Positions 29,390 through 39,199 of a stretch of DNA of 64,000 nt are shown here, in pieces (positions within the stretch are counted from its first letter, which is position 1; each line of letters begins with the position of its first letter). The position numbers and the translations under genes are program-made. Under the pieces are notes generated by a model. It ran no database searches, was not told the DNA's origin, and was given only the letters and a program-made list of their open reading frames with translations. The stretch is from NCBI RefSeq assembly GCF_003318295.1, contig NZ_QOCW01000007.1:62001-126000 (forward strand), written 5' to 3'. The DNA comes from Bacillus taeanensis (GTDB lineage: Bacteria > Bacillota > Bacilli > Bacillales > UBA6769).

Positions 29390-30062
29390 AGTGCACACGG
29401 TTTGATTTAAGGCGTTTTGTCATCCACCCGGCAAGAAGTACAGCGCTAATGATTGCTGCCTGTACACCATATTTGAGAAGGGGGTCATATTCAAATATTC
29501 TAAGGAACTGCTCTTCCTCCACAATCATGCTTGACGCTGTGTACGCTAAAATTCCCGCTCCTATGTATATAAGAAAAGAAAATTGTTCCATTAGTAGTAA
29601 AATCATTTTGCTTCCCCAAATAATGATGGGAATGGACACAAGCAATCCGATAAGCACAAGAAGTAGATTTCCGTGTGAAGCTCCGGCGATTGCTAACACA
29701 TTGTCTAAACCCATTGCAATGTCTGCGAAAACAATTGTTTTTACAGCGCTAAATAGCGTGGTTTCCCCTTTTATATTTTCTCCCTTATCGTCTTCAACTA
29801 AAAGGTTATAGGCGATAAAAAAAAGCAAGATACCTCCTATAAATAAAAGGTAAGGAATTTGTAAAAGGTATACTGTAACAGCTGTTAAGAAGACGCGGAC
29901 GACAACAGCTAGTCCAGTTCCAAGCACAATTGCTTTATTTCGCTGCTTTTCAGGTAAATTTCGACTTGCAAGTGCTATCACTATGGCATTATCACCACCT
30001 AAAACAATATCAATTGCAATAATGGTAAGAAGAGAAATGAGAAAGTCTGCATCAAAAATCAC
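29385..30062 (-). CDS. yjbE: TerC-family integral membrane protein (YjbE)
   Basis: A 225-residue TerC-family protein with about seven membrane helices. The metal-site motifs of the family are IDIVLGGDNAIVIALA near the N-terminus and FADIAMGLDNVLAIAGA in the middle. Relatives in Bacillus export manganese, which makes that the most likely role. Start is GTG, ten bases after AGAGGAG. No yybP-ykoY manganese riboswitch is seen upstream. It is convergent with spx. Confidence 0.88.
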   Translation of the reverse strand: MIFDADFLISLLTIIAIDIVLGGDNAIVIALASRNLPEKQRNKAIVLGTGLAVVVRVFLTAVTVYLLQIPYLLFIGGILLFFIAYNLLVEDDKGENIKGETTLFSAVKTIVFADIAMGLDNVLAIAGASHGNLLLVLIGLLVSIPIIIWGSKMILLLMEQFSFLIYIGAGILAYTASSMIVEEEQFLRIFEYDPLLKYGVQAAIISAVLLAGWMTKRLKSNRVHL

Positions 30063-30440
30063 TTATTTTAACTCCTCTCTAAAACTACTTTATATGTTTA
30101 ATCTTACGCATGCATTTTTTATTCATGCCGGCATTTGTTATTTAAAGTAGAAAAGAGATATAAAGATAATTTTAGCGAATTTTACAAGGATATAATAAAT
30201 ATATGTAGAAATTTTATGATAGAAGCCTTTTTTATTTCCATTATAGTAGGTTTTATCATAGAATAGAATTACACTATAAAGCATGTTTCTCAATAAAAAA
30301 TAAGGGAAATATGTAAATATAGCTGGTTCAACGCATAGAGAAAGCGCCTTGTTAATAAGTATAAGAAACAAGGTTAGGAGAAATGCTCGGAGAGAATGGC
30401 CCCTTCCGAGTTTAAATAGAAAGAAGGGAGCGAATTGTTT
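30063..30440. other. Intergenic region between terC and mecA
   Basis: About 380 bases, AT-rich, with no gene I can support. It holds the divergent leaders and an inverted repeat CCTTGTT ... AACAAGG (30347-30373) about 70 bases before mecA. No -10/-35 pair stands out. Confidence 0.5.
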
Positions 30441-31112
30441 ATGGATATAGAGAGAGTAAACGAACATACAGTTAAATTTTTTATCACCTATAGAGATATT
30501 GAAGATCGTGGTTTTGATAAAGAAGAAATATGGTATAACCGTGAGCGCGGTGAAGAATTATTCTGGGAAATGATGGATGAGGCTCATCATCAAGAAGAGT
30601 TCCCTCTAGAAGGACCGCTTTGGATACAAGTACAAGCACTTGATAAAGGGTTAGAAATCATTGTAACAAAAGCACAGCTTTCAAATGATGGATCAAAACT
30701 TGAGCTTCCGATTGGAGAGGACAAACAGGTAGATCTTCCTGTTGATGATAATATTGAAAAATTATTAGATCAACAGTTTAAAAAGAAAAACGAGGAAGAA
30801 GAATTTGATTTTGAGAATGAAGATTATTTATCATTTCTTATTGGTTTTAAGGATTTTGAAGATGTAATTTCCTTAAGTCATCATTTTAATGGCGAAGAGG
30901 TTGTGAACTCTTTATATGTATATAAAGACTCTTATTATCTTTATGTTACATTTGAAGAGGACAGCTCTGAGAAATATCAAGATGATCAATTAAGTCAGCT
31001 TCTTGAATATGGATTTGAATCAAACTTAACAATCTATATGTTAGAAGAATATGGAAAAGTGATTATGAAAGAGGCTGCATTAGAGCAAGTAAAAAAGCAT
31101 TTTTCATTGTAA
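30441..31112 (+). CDS. mecA: Adaptor protein MecA
   Basis: A 223-residue MecA that delivers ComK, and in stress other proteins, to ClpCP for degradation. The N-terminal substrate-binding domain is MDIERVNEHTVKFFITYRDI. An acidic linker (about 110-130) is followed by the ClpC-binding domain to the end. ATG gives the family N-terminus; a TTG two codons earlier is an alternative. Neighbours spx, spxH, coiA and relQ tie this block to stress and competence control. Confidence 0.95.
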   Translation: MDIERVNEHTVKFFITYRDIEDRGFDKEEIWYNRERGEELFWEMMDEAHHQEEFPLEGPLWIQVQALDKGLEIIVTKAQLSNDGSKLELPIGEDKQVDLPVDDNIEKLLDQQFKKKNEEEEFDFENEDYLSFLIGFKDFEDVISLSHHFNGEEVVNSLYVYKDSYYLYVTFEEDSSEKYQDDQLSQLLEYGFESNLTIYMLEEYGKVIMKEAALEQVKKHFSL

Positions 31113-31129
31113 TTGAATTTTTAAAAAAT

Positions 31130-31164
31130 GAACCGATTTTCCATTGTGAAGGTCGGTTCTTTTA
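31130..31164 (+). terminator. Terminator after mecA
   Basis: GAACCGA and TCGGTTC with a 16-base loop, then TTTTA. Confidence 0.7.
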
Positions 31165-31324
31165 TGAGATCTTTCCGAAAGATTACAGCAGGGAAGTTTC
31201 GATCTAGTTTGAACTGCATTAAAAAAAGGGATAATACATATAAGTTCACCATAAAGATTGGACATCCATTCACGGTGTTCATAAATGAAGTTGCGATATA
31301 TAATGCAAATGAGGAGCATGTAGA

Positions 31325-32848
31325 ATGAAGAATAGAATACAAGTAATCGCAGTACTAGGAGTAATTACAGCAATCATGTTCATCATAAAGCCGTATTGGG
31401 AAAATTGGTTGTTAGGCGGATTAAGTATTCTGTTTTCTGTGACAGCCTTTTTTATTGCCTTTTTAATTTTTTTAGAAAATCGTCATCCTTCTAAAACGAT
31501 TACATGGTTAATTGTTTTAGTGGTTTTTCCTGTTGTTGGCTTTATTATTTACATATTATTTGGGCAAAGTTACAGAAGAAGAAGAATGTTTCGGGAAAAA
31601 GCTGTACAAGATGAACAGGCATTTATGGAGTTTGAAGGAAATCGGTTAGTTGATGAAGAAAAAATGGGAAATATGGGCGATCATCAGCAGCTTCTGTTTC
31701 GATTAGCTCATCATCTTGGAAAAAGCCCAATCTCTTTTGATACAAATACAGAAGTTTTAACAAATGGAAAAGAGACTTTTAATAAAATAATTGAACAATT
31801 AAAGAAAGCAAAGCACCATATTCATTTAGAATATTATATTGTTCGTGATGATGAGTTAGGAAACCACATTAAAACCATTCTTATGGAAAAAGCAAAAGAA
31901 GGAGTAGAAGTGCGATTTCTTTATGATGCGGTAGGGAGTTTGAAGTTATCAAAACATTATATAAAAGAGCTCCGAGAAGCCGGTGTAAAGACGGTACCTT
32001 TTTTACCAGTAAGAATTCCGCTGTTGAATAACAAAATTAATTTTAGAAATCACAGGAAAATTGTAGTGGTAGACGGAGTGTATGGGTTTGTCGGCGGCTT
32101 AAATATTGGGGATGAATATTTAGGGAAAAATAAGTATTTTGGATTTTGGAGAGATACGCACCTTTTAGTTGAAGGTGAGGCTGTTCGAACATTGCAGTTA
32201 ATTTTTTTGCTCGATTGGTTTTATATGACGGATGAAAAGCTGTTAACGGCGGAATATTTATCTCCTAAAAAAATTGCTAATGATGATCAATCAGATTCAC
32301 TCGGTGGTGTTCAAATGATTGCTTCAGGGCCTGATCATGAGTGGGAAATTATTAAACATTTATTTTTTTCCATGATTGTCTCAGCGAAAAAATCAATCTG
32401 GATTGCTTCGCCATATTTTATTCCTGATGATGATATTTTAACTGCTTTAAAGGTAGCTTCTTTAAGCGGAATTGATGTTCGTTTGTTAGTTCCAGCGCGT
32501 CCAGATAAACGAATTGTTTTTTATGCATCTCGTTCTTATTTCCCAGAGCTTCTTGAAGCCGGAGTAAAGATTTATGCGTATCAAAAAGGATTTATGCACA
32601 GTAAAATTATGATTGTTGATGAAGAGCTTGCATCAATTGGAACCTCAAATATGGATATGCGAAGCTTTCATTTAAACTTTGAAGTTAATGCTTTTTTATA
32701 TCGAACAGTGAGTACAAGAACCCTTGTGCAGGACTATGAAAATGATTTAACTGTTTCAAAAGAAATTCATATTAATGACTTTAAACAAAGATCGTTATTT
32801 CAGCGCATTGTGGAATCATTATCACGATTATTATCACCAATTTTATAA
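31325..32848 (+). CDS. cls: Cardiolipin synthase
   Basis: A 507-residue bacterial cardiolipin synthase that joins two phosphatidylglycerols in the membrane. Two N-terminal membrane helices (about residues 8-65) are followed by two phospholipase-D domains with HKD motifs: HRKIVVVDG then GGLNIGDEY, and HSKIMIVDE then GTSNMDMRS. It lies between mecA and coiA; to my recollection the same order occurs in the B. cereus group. GAGGAG precedes the ATG. Confidence 0.95.
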   Translation: MKNRIQVIAVLGVITAIMFIIKPYWENWLLGGLSILFSVTAFFIAFLIFLENRHPSKTITWLIVLVVFPVVGFIIYILFGQSYRRRRMFREKAVQDEQAFMEFEGNRLVDEEKMGNMGDHQQLLFRLAHHLGKSPISFDTNTEVLTNGKETFNKIIEQLKKAKHHIHLEYYIVRDDELGNHIKTILMEKAKEGVEVRFLYDAVGSLKLSKHYIKELREAGVKTVPFLPVRIPLLNNKINFRNHRKIVVVDGVYGFVGGLNIGDEYLGKNKYFGFWRDTHLLVEGEAVRTLQLIFLLDWFYMTDEKLLTAEYLSPKKIANDDQSDSLGGVQMIASGPDHEWEIIKHLFFSMIVSAKKSIWIASPYFIPDDDILTALKVASLSGIDVRLLVPARPDKRIVFYASRSYFPELLEAGVKIYAYQKGFMHSKIMIVDEELASIGTSNMDMRSFHLNFEVNAFLYRTVSTRTLVQDYENDLTVSKEIHINDFKQRSLFQRIVESLSRLLSPIL

Positions 32849-32873
32849 AAGCAGCTATTAAGCTGCTTTTTTA
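32847..32873 (+). terminator. Terminator after cls
   Basis: A perfect ten-base stem, AAAAGCAGCT/AGCTGCTTTT, with a four-base loop and trailing T. Confidence 0.88.
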
Positions 32874-32949
32874 GCTGAAGAAGTGCTTGTGATTTGGTTG
32901 AGCGCTCGTTAAAATAAACTTAGAAATCTAATAAAAAGAAGGTGAATAA

Positions 32950-34141
32950 ATGTTAGTCGCTTATAGGGAGAATGGAGAAAGAATTTCGCTCCTCGAGTCA
33001 TGGGATAAGAAGGCGCTTGAGCGGTTGCGAAAAGAAACGACCTTTTATTGCCCAGGTTGCAAATTGGTCGTTCAGTTAAAGCTTGGTAACAGTAAAAAGT
33101 GGCATTTTGCACATCTCGCCAACGCAAATTGCCAGGTCGAAAGCGAAGGAGAATCTCTTTATCATATTCAAGGAAAAACGTTATTGTATCATTGGCTCAA
33201 AAACCAAGGGATAAAAACAGCGCTTGAACCTTTTATCCGCTCAATTAAGCAGCGTCCTGACCTCCTAATTCATACCCATCACTATTATCCTCTCGAATTT
33301 CAATGTGCAGCAATGAATTTAACTCTCTTTCAAAAAAGAACGATTGCTTTTCAAAATTTGCAATTAAATCCTTTATGGATTTTGGGAGGAAATCGGCTCA
33401 GGCGTGTCACGCATACAATTTTTAAAGTGCACGAAATGGATTGGTTGTCCCTTCGAATGCCTCATCAATCTTCTTCTCCTATTCTTTTATATTTTTGTCC
33501 AGAAACAAAATGCTTCGCCATTTTATCATCTCTTATTCCTATTTCACCTTCTAATGTATGTGCAAAAATTCAGTATATCCCTCTTCATTCAATGAAGATC
33601 CAGACGATTCTTTATGGAAAGGGTATTGCTCCTTTTTCGCTTAATATTCCTCAGTGGCTCGAACAAAAAAAGCATTGGCGATTTTCTGCATTGCGAACTT
33701 CTACCCCTATTTATCAGTATATAAGAAAAATATGCCAATCTGTCGGCATTCCACTTTCTTATTTCCCTTCATTAGCTGGTCTTCCGGGTCGCCATTTATT
33801 TTGTTTGAAAACGCCATGTTTCCTTTGGCAAACCTGGATTCTCCTTCATTTCTTACACCCATTACCTTTAGGTTCTACTTTTTCCCTTTCCAATCTTCGC
33901 TATTGTTTTAATAAGATGATTCATAAGGAATTATTTATAATTAGAAATCTTCCCCTCATCATAAATCAACATTTCACTTCTGCAGTTTCAAGAATATTTA
34001 CATTTTTTAATTCAATATGGATTAATTATTAAAAAAAATCATTTCTTTCAAAAAATTCGCGAGGTACCAATTCCGTCATCGATAGAGGAAGCTACCCTTC
34101 AAGACCAACAAGTCATTGAGGCAATAAAGCTTTCATTATAA
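32950..34141 (+). pseudogene. coiA: Competence protein CoiA, frameshifted near the 3' end
   Basis: CoiA helps bring transforming DNA into the recombination machinery in naturally competent bacteria. The first 330 residues read as a CoiA protein: a zinc-ribbon-like FYCPGCKLVVQLK with KWHFAH, then the nuclease-like PDLLIHTHHYYPLEFQ. In this frame the end is a non-family tail stopping at 34032. The plus-one frame continues with QFQEYLHFLIQYGLIIKK and further CoiA-like sequence to a stop at 34141. One extra base between about 33,940 and 33,970 explains this. Full length would be about 396 residues. Either the gene is broken or the assembly has an indel here. Confidence 0.8.
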
Positions 34142-34238
34142 AGAATGATGGGTAAAGAAGTATGAAAGATGAAATTATAAGGATAGTACGTTAAAATAAT
34201 GTTAGGAAAATATTTCATAAATTAATGGAGGTGTTCGC

Positions 34239-36053
34239 ATGACGAAAGAAAATAAACAAAATGCTTTACCGAAACGAAATGAGGTTCCAGTTGACCAAAC
34301 ATGGAATCTAGAAGATATTTTTCCATCAGATAGTGACTGGGAAAAAGAATTTAACGAAGTAAAAAAAATGATTCCATCTATTTCAGCCTTTCAAGGTAAG
34401 TTAGGTGAATCAGCTGAAACACTATATGAGATGCTACAAACACAAAATAATGTTTCCATGCGCTTAGGAAAGCTATATACATATGCACATATGCGCTATG
34501 ACCAAGATACAACTAATTCCCACTATCAAGGTTATAATGATCGTGCAGCAAACCTTGCGACACAATACAGCAGTGAATGTGCGTTTATCGTACCGGAACT
34601 GTTATCAATTCCAGAAAAAACGCTTGAATCATTTGTTACTTCATATGAGCCGTTAGCACTTTATAAACATGCTTTAGATGAAATAAATCGACAGCGCGCC
34701 CATATTCTATCAAAAGAAGAAGAAGCATTGCTTGCAGGGGTAAGTGAAGTAACAAGTTCTCCAAGCACAACATACGGAATGTTAAATAATGCTGATTTAA
34801 AGTTTCCTTCTATTAAAGATGAACATGGAGAAGAAGCAGAAGTAACACATGGACGTTATATTCGGTTTTTAGAAAGTGATAACCGCGATGTGAGAAAGTC
34901 TGCATTTGAAGCAGTGTATTCCACATATGATAAATTTAAAAATACTTTTGCAAGCACCTTATCGGGTTCGGTTAAAAATCATAATTTTAATGCGCGCGTT
35001 CGAAAATATGATTCTGCACGTCAGGCGGCGCTTGATAACAACAACATTCCCGAAAAAGTGTATGACAACTTAGTCGAAACGATTAATGACCACCTGCATT
35101 TGCTTCATCGATATGTGAAGCTTCGTAAAAAAGTACTGAAACTTGATGAGCTTCATATGTATGATCTTTACACACCGATTGTAAAAGATGTAAAGATGGA
35201 GTTTGCTTATAAAGAAGCACAGGAAACAATCTTAAAAGCGTTAAAACCGTTAGGAGAAGAGTATGTAAATATTGTGAAAGATGGTTTTGAAAAACGTTGG
35301 ATTGATGTGTATGAAAATGTAGGAAAACGAAGTGGTGCTTATTCTTCCGGCACATATGGGACAATGCCTTATATTTTAATGAATTGGCAGGATAATGTGA
35401 ATAATTTATTTACCCTTTCACATGAACTAGGGCACTCTATGCATAGTTATTATACAAGAGAAACACAGCCATATCCTTATGCTAATTATTCAATTTTTGT
35501 TGCTGAAGTAGCTTCAACTTGTAATGAAGCATTATTAAACAATTATTTATTACAAGTAACAGAGGATAAAAAGAAAAAGCTTTATTTATTAAATAATTTT
35601 TTAGATGGCTTTAGAGCAACCGTGTTTCGTCAAACACAGTTTGCGGAGTTTGAGCAGCTCATTCATGAAAAGGCTGCAGCAGGAGAAGCATTAACACCTG
35701 AATTGTTAACAAATCTTTATTATGAACTTAATCAAAAATACTTTGGTGATGACATTGTGATTGATAAGGAAATTGGTGTAGAGTGGTCGCGCATTCCTCA
35801 CTTTTATTACAACTTTTATGTGTATCAATATGCGACAGGTTATAGTGCGGCAGCTTCTTTATCAAAACAAATTCTTGAAGAAGGTCAGCCTGCAGTAGAA
35901 CGCTATATGGAATTTTTAAAGGCTGGAAGCTCTGATTATCCAATTGAAGTATTAAAGAAAGCAGGAGTTGATATGACTTCTTCAGCACCAATTAAAGATG
36001 CATTAAAAGTATTTGAAGAAACATTAGTAGAGATGGAAAAATTATTGTCATAA
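34239..36053 (+). CDS. pepF: Oligoendopeptidase F
   Basis: A 604-residue zinc metallopeptidase of family M3B that cleaves 7-17-residue peptides in the cytosol. The active site is LSHELGHSMHSYYT (HExxH), with the third ligand in FVAEVASTCNEALL. GGAGGTG lies six bases before the ATG. It follows coiA as in B. subtilis (yjbF-yjbG). A strong terminator closes it. Confidence 0.96.
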   Translation: MTKENKQNALPKRNEVPVDQTWNLEDIFPSDSDWEKEFNEVKKMIPSISAFQGKLGESAETLYEMLQTQNNVSMRLGKLYTYAHMRYDQDTTNSHYQGYNDRAANLATQYSSECAFIVPELLSIPEKTLESFVTSYEPLALYKHALDEINRQRAHILSKEEEALLAGVSEVTSSPSTTYGMLNNADLKFPSIKDEHGEEAEVTHGRYIRFLESDNRDVRKSAFEAVYSTYDKFKNTFASTLSGSVKNHNFNARVRKYDSARQAALDNNNIPEKVYDNLVETINDHLHLLHRYVKLRKKVLKLDELHMYDLYTPIVKDVKMEFAYKEAQETILKALKPLGEEYVNIVKDGFEKRWIDVYENVGKRSGAYSSGTYGTMPYILMNWQDNVNNLFTLSHELGHSMHSYYTRETQPYPYANYSIFVAEVASTCNEALLNNYLLQVTEDKKKKLYLLNNFLDGFRATVFRQTQFAEFEQLIHEKAAAGEALTPELLTNLYYELNQKYFGDDIVIDKEIGVEWSRIPHFYYNFYVYQYATGYSAAASLSKQILEEGQPAVERYMEFLKAGSSDYPIEVLKKAGVDMTSSAPIKDALKVFEETLVEMEKLLS

Positions 36054-36054
36054 T

Positions 36055-36092
36055 AAAAAACAGGCAGGTATGATACCTGCCTGTTTTTTATT
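36055..36092. terminator. Bidirectional terminator after pepF
   Basis: AAAACAGGCAGGTAT and ATACCTGCCTGTTTT pair almost without a loop, then TTTATTA. Confidence 0.92.
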
Positions 36093-36267
36093 ATGACAAT
36101 CCTTTAAACCGGTTTTGGTTGTTAATAGCATGAAGGGTAAAGACCACAGCACTTAATAATAAAAGGCCACCGAGAAGACGAGGAAATAGCTGTAATAAGC
36201 TTAATATAAATAAACAAAAGGTAATCATAATCAACACGAGACCTACAATAATCCAGCTTTTTTTCAT
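36091..36267 (-). CDS. Small two-helix membrane protein
   Basis: A 58-residue hydrophobic protein. It starts MKKSWIIVGLVLIMITF and has a second helix around LLGGLLLLSAVVFTLHA, ending in a polar NNQNRFKGLS. The ATG follows GCGGGGA by six bases; longer in-frame starts have no such site. I do not recognise it. It is convergent with pepF. Confidence 0.6.
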   Translation of the reverse strand: MKKSWIIVGLVLIMITFCLFILSLLQLFPRLLGGLLLLSAVVFTLHAINNQNRFKGLS

Positions 36268-36507
36268 GAAATTCCCCGCAATTTTAATGTAATTCGTATT
36301 TTTAGTATATGAAGGAATATAACATTTATGAAGGTTTATTATAAGTAATATAGTTAACCCAAGATGCCTGTTAACAGCATGTGACCATAAAAAAATTGAC
36401 AAAATTGTGAAGAGATGATAAAGGGTGTTGAGTAGTTTAAAGAAAGCTGTTATGAAGATTTTCCCATAAACCCCTTTAGTGGAAACTCTCCAATCCCCTT
36501 TATAAAT

Positions 36508-36541
36508 AAAAAAGCTAGGCTTATTACGGCCTAGTTTTTTA
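36508..36541 (-). terminator. Terminator after spxH
   Basis: On the minus strand, CTAGGC and GCCTAG with a nine-base loop and a TTTTTT tail eight bases past the stop. Confidence 0.82.
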
Positions 36542-36548
36542 TCATGTT

Positions 36549-37472
36549 TTATTCAATATAACGCCAAAATGTTCCATATTTGACGGGAACGCGCTCTACT
36601 TTTTGTTTTAAGACAAGCTTTTTCATTTCTCTTTCCACTTCTGTACATGTTACGTCGTAAACAACGGATATTTCCTTTGTTGCAACAAACTTATAATTTT
36701 TTAAAAACTCTTCAATGGGAGGAGGTTCTTCTGTTTTAGGTGCTTCACCTAACATTTCTGTTAAGATTGAAACATATACATTGTATGCATAATTTCCGGT
36801 TACTTTAAGGCCCTCATCTTCAACTCTTTCATTGAAGAAAACAAGTGTTGGGAGCTCTTCAACTTCCATTTCACAAGAAATTTTTAAATCGCATTGAAAC
36901 GCTCTTAGTGCTCCTTCAGAATGCAAATCTTTTTGAAATTCTTTTAAATCTAATCCAGCTTCTTTGGCGCATTCCATAATAACCGGCTCTCTCGTAATGT
37001 TTTGTTTTGCTAAAAATAAAAATTCACGCATTTTTCTTAAAAATCGTACGCCGGCTTTTTTTCCTTGAAGCTCCGCAGCCTTAATCGCAATGGATGCAAT
37101 ATAAGGGGTAGAAATTGGATCTTCATGCCATAAATCACCGTTGCATGACATTCCCGTACGGTTTGCGGTTTTTTCCCATTTTATTGCAACATCTTCACAG
37201 CGGTGAATGCCTAAATTCTTCTTTTTAAATGTATTAAGATGATCGAGCTTACTACCAATTAAATAAATAAATTTAATATAATGCCCATATTCGGCTTGGA
37301 GCTTTTTTACAATCGGTTCCAATGCCCAGCATTCCGGACAAAGAGGATCGATAAACGTATAAATTTCAATAGGTTTTTTGGAAGAACAGTGCTGGGAGAT
37401 GTTTGACGGTTCGGGCAGTTCTCTGTTTTCTAATCGACTATTTGGATTAGACCCAGCTTCAAAAAATATCAC
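36549..37472 (-). CDS. spxH: ClpXP adaptor SpxH (YjbH), DsbA-like
   Basis: A 307-residue adaptor that presents Spx to ClpXP. It has a DsbA/thioredoxin-like fold with C45-P-E-C48 in FIDPLCPECWALEP. Further cysteines at HRCEDV and GMSCNGDLWHEDPISTPYIA belong to the family pattern. Start is GTG after GAAAGGAG. It follows the truncated-haemoglobin gene by 15 bases on the same strand, so the two form an operon. Confidence 0.94.
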   Translation of the reverse strand: MIFFEAGSNPNSRLENRELPEPSNISQHCSSKKPIEIYTFIDPLCPECWALEPIVKKLQAEYGHYIKFIYLIGSKLDHLNTFKKKNLGIHRCEDVAIKWEKTANRTGMSCNGDLWHEDPISTPYIASIAIKAAELQGKKAGVRFLRKMREFLFLAKQNITREPVIMECAKEAGLDLKEFQKDLHSEGALRAFQCDLKISCEMEVEELPTLVFFNERVEDEGLKVTGNYAYNVYVSILTEMLGEAPKTEEPPPIEEFLKNYKFVATKEISVVYDVTCTEVEREMKKLVLKQKVERVPVKYGTFWRYIE

Positions 37473-37487
37473 GATTATTTCTCCTTT

Positions 37488-37880
37488 CTAATCAAGTTCA
37501 TTAGCGTGATTCACCATATGATGGGCTGTAAACGTAAGTCTTGAAAAAATTTGTTCACGCCAAGGACTCGGGATACCGACTTCAGTCAATGCTTCGTTCA
37601 TACAGGTAAGCCAAGCAGAAGCACGTTCTGGTGTAATCACAAACGGCATATGTCTTGCTCTTAACATAGGATGTCCATGTTCTTCAGAATAAATCGGCGG
37701 GCCTCCTAAAAACTGTGTTAAAAATTGAGTTTGTTTTCGAGCTGTTTCTGTTAAGTCATCTGGAAAGATTGGTGCTAAGTCTGGGTGTTTACTAACTTTA
37801 TCATAAAACACGTTAACAAGCTTTTTTAATGCCTCGTGGCCGCCGATGGCCATATAAGGGGTTTGATCTTTATCGGTCAT
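37488..37880 (-). CDS. yjbI: Truncated haemoglobin YjbI (group II)
   Basis: A 130-residue group II truncated haemoglobin. The family motif ARHMPFVI carries the proximal histidine, with FLGGPPIYSEEHGHPMLR before it and a conserved tryptophan in SPWREQIF. It is probably involved in oxygen or NO chemistry; its function in Bacillus is not settled. Upstream partner of spxH. AAAGGAG precedes the ATG. Confidence 0.95.
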   Translation of the reverse strand: MTDKDQTPYMAIGGHEALKKLVNVFYDKVSKHPDLAPIFPDDLTETARKQTQFLTQFLGGPPIYSEEHGHPMLRARHMPFVITPERASAWLTCMNEALTEVGIPSPWREQIFSRLTFTAHHMVNHANELD

Positions 37881-38026
37881 TTCGAATCTCCTTTTTTAGA
37901 CAATCGCAATTATTTTTTTTAAAAAAGAAATGATTGTATTAAGAATAAGTAAGTTTTAAAAAGGAAGTTAACTTTATTTTAGCAAGTGTTGATAAACTCG
38001 GGCAAACAATGTGATTTGTAAAGTTT

Positions 38027-38623
38027 CTATTCATTGCTATGAAAGGTTTTTTGGCGCTTTTTTTCATCAAAAAAACGTTTGATTTTATTGTTTGTTTTGC
38101 GCATTGGTATATGATGGATGTGAAGCAGCCTATTAAAATCATCTTTTCCAACTGCTGCATTTTTTACTTCATATTCTAGTTCATAATCTTCTTTTCCTAA
38201 ATAAAAACTGTGATCAAGCACAAGAAGTCCTTCTTTATAGCGTGTTTCAGCCCGATTTGTTGTTAAATCTCCTAAAAATATAAGTGTATTTGGAGAAATA
38301 TTCAGTAACAAAAGGATGCTTTTTACTTCTCCATCTGGAAAAACTCCATCTTTTAATGTTTGAAATTGTTCTTTTGAAATTTGTTGATTTGTTTCAAGAA
38401 GCCCATCAGGATGAGGCTGTTTTAATGTCAATTCATAGTTGTTATTTTTTTTTCGGACCCTTAATGCGGATTTTTGTCCCGCTAGTGAAAAACTTTTAGT
38501 ATCAAAGTAATAATTTATCTGAGAAAAAAATGACTGATTAGTAAGTGAAAATGCTTTTTTTAATGTATTAAATTCTGTTTTCGTTAATAAATTTTTAAAT
38601 TCAATTTCAACTTCTTGACTCAT
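38027..38623 (-). CDS. yjbK: CYTH-domain protein YjbK
   Basis: A 198-residue CYTH-fold protein. The signature ExExK is EVEIEFK at residues 4-10. The charged strands KSALRVRKK, YELTLKQP, RAETRYK and DYELEYEVK line the tunnel that binds triphosphate substrates. A triphosphatase role is inferred from the fold. It is transcribed away from yjbL and relQ. Confidence 0.92.
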   Translation of the reverse strand: MSQEVEIEFKNLLTKTEFNTLKKAFSLTNQSFFSQINYYFDTKSFSLAGQKSALRVRKKNNNYELTLKQPHPDGLLETNQQISKEQFQTLKDGVFPDGEVKSILLLLNISPNTLIFLGDLTTNRAETRYKEGLLVLDHSFYLGKEDYELEYEVKNAAVGKDDFNRLLHIHHIPMRKTNNKIKRFFDEKKRQKTFHSNE

Positions 38624-38794
38624 TTAAAAAACACTCCTTCATAAATAATAAAATTAAATGAAAACAATGTAAAAATCAAATAATATTATTTCATATTCAT
38701 TGATCTTTTTCTAATTCTAAAAAAATCTGCCGAGTTGTGATAAACTAAAGGTGGATGAGTATGGTTATTACATAGAAACATTAGGGAGGAAATA

Positions 38795-39178
38795 ATGGTG
38801 ACACAACGATTTAAAGCAAGTGAAGCAGCAATTAATGACAACATCCTATATTTTAATATGACAGAGGTATTTAAAAATTTTAACGGCCTTCGTGACAGTG
38901 AGCGAATGCTTGTTGATTCAGATAACCTATCATTTATATACATACTAGATAGTGAAGCAGGATTTGTATACATTGATTTCCCGGAACAAACATGGTCTTC
39001 TTTAAAGGAAATGCTTGATAAAGACCTTGAAGCCGTATTACAGGCAGAAAATAATGAGGTCATAAAACTTAGTGCAATCAAACAAGAACTTCAATATTTA
39101 GTTCATAATATTGAAGGAAATACAAATTATGGTGAGGAAATGATGAAGGAAGTTGAAAAGAATTTCCTAAATGAATAA
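38795..39178 (+). CDS. yjbL: UPF0738 family protein YjbL
   Basis: A 127-residue protein of the YjbL (UPF0738) family, unknown function. It has no membrane helix and is mostly acidic, ending in GEEMMKEVEKNFLNE. GGGAGG precedes the ATG. It leads the yjbL-relQ-nadK-yjbO run and is likely co-transcribed with relQ, 21 bases downstream. Confidence 0.85.
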   Translation: MVTQRFKASEAAINDNILYFNMTEVFKNFNGLRDSERMLVDSDNLSFIYILDSEAGFVYIDFPEQTWSSLKEMLDKDLEAVLQAENNEVIKLSAIKQELQYLVHNIEGNTNYGEEMMKEVEKNFLNE

Positions 39179-39199
39179 TGTTGTTGGCGGTGGTGTGAA

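Noticed and set aside
30063-30130. yybP-ykoY manganese riboswitch before the TerC gene
   Set aside because: The leader is only about 70 bases of AT-rich sequence without the conserved core of that riboswitch.
30138-30467. 109-residue minus-strand frame between terC and mecA
   Set aside because: It overlaps the mecA start, has no ribosome binding site and reads as low-complexity hydrophobic sequence from AT-rich DNA.
31128-31328. 66-residue plus-strand frame between mecA and cls
   Set aside because: It begins inside the mecA terminator hairpin, has no binding site and shows no family signal.
38686-39081. 131-residue minus-strand frame over yjbL
   Set aside because: It is the antisense shadow of yjbL, a conserved family gene with a good ribosome binding site.
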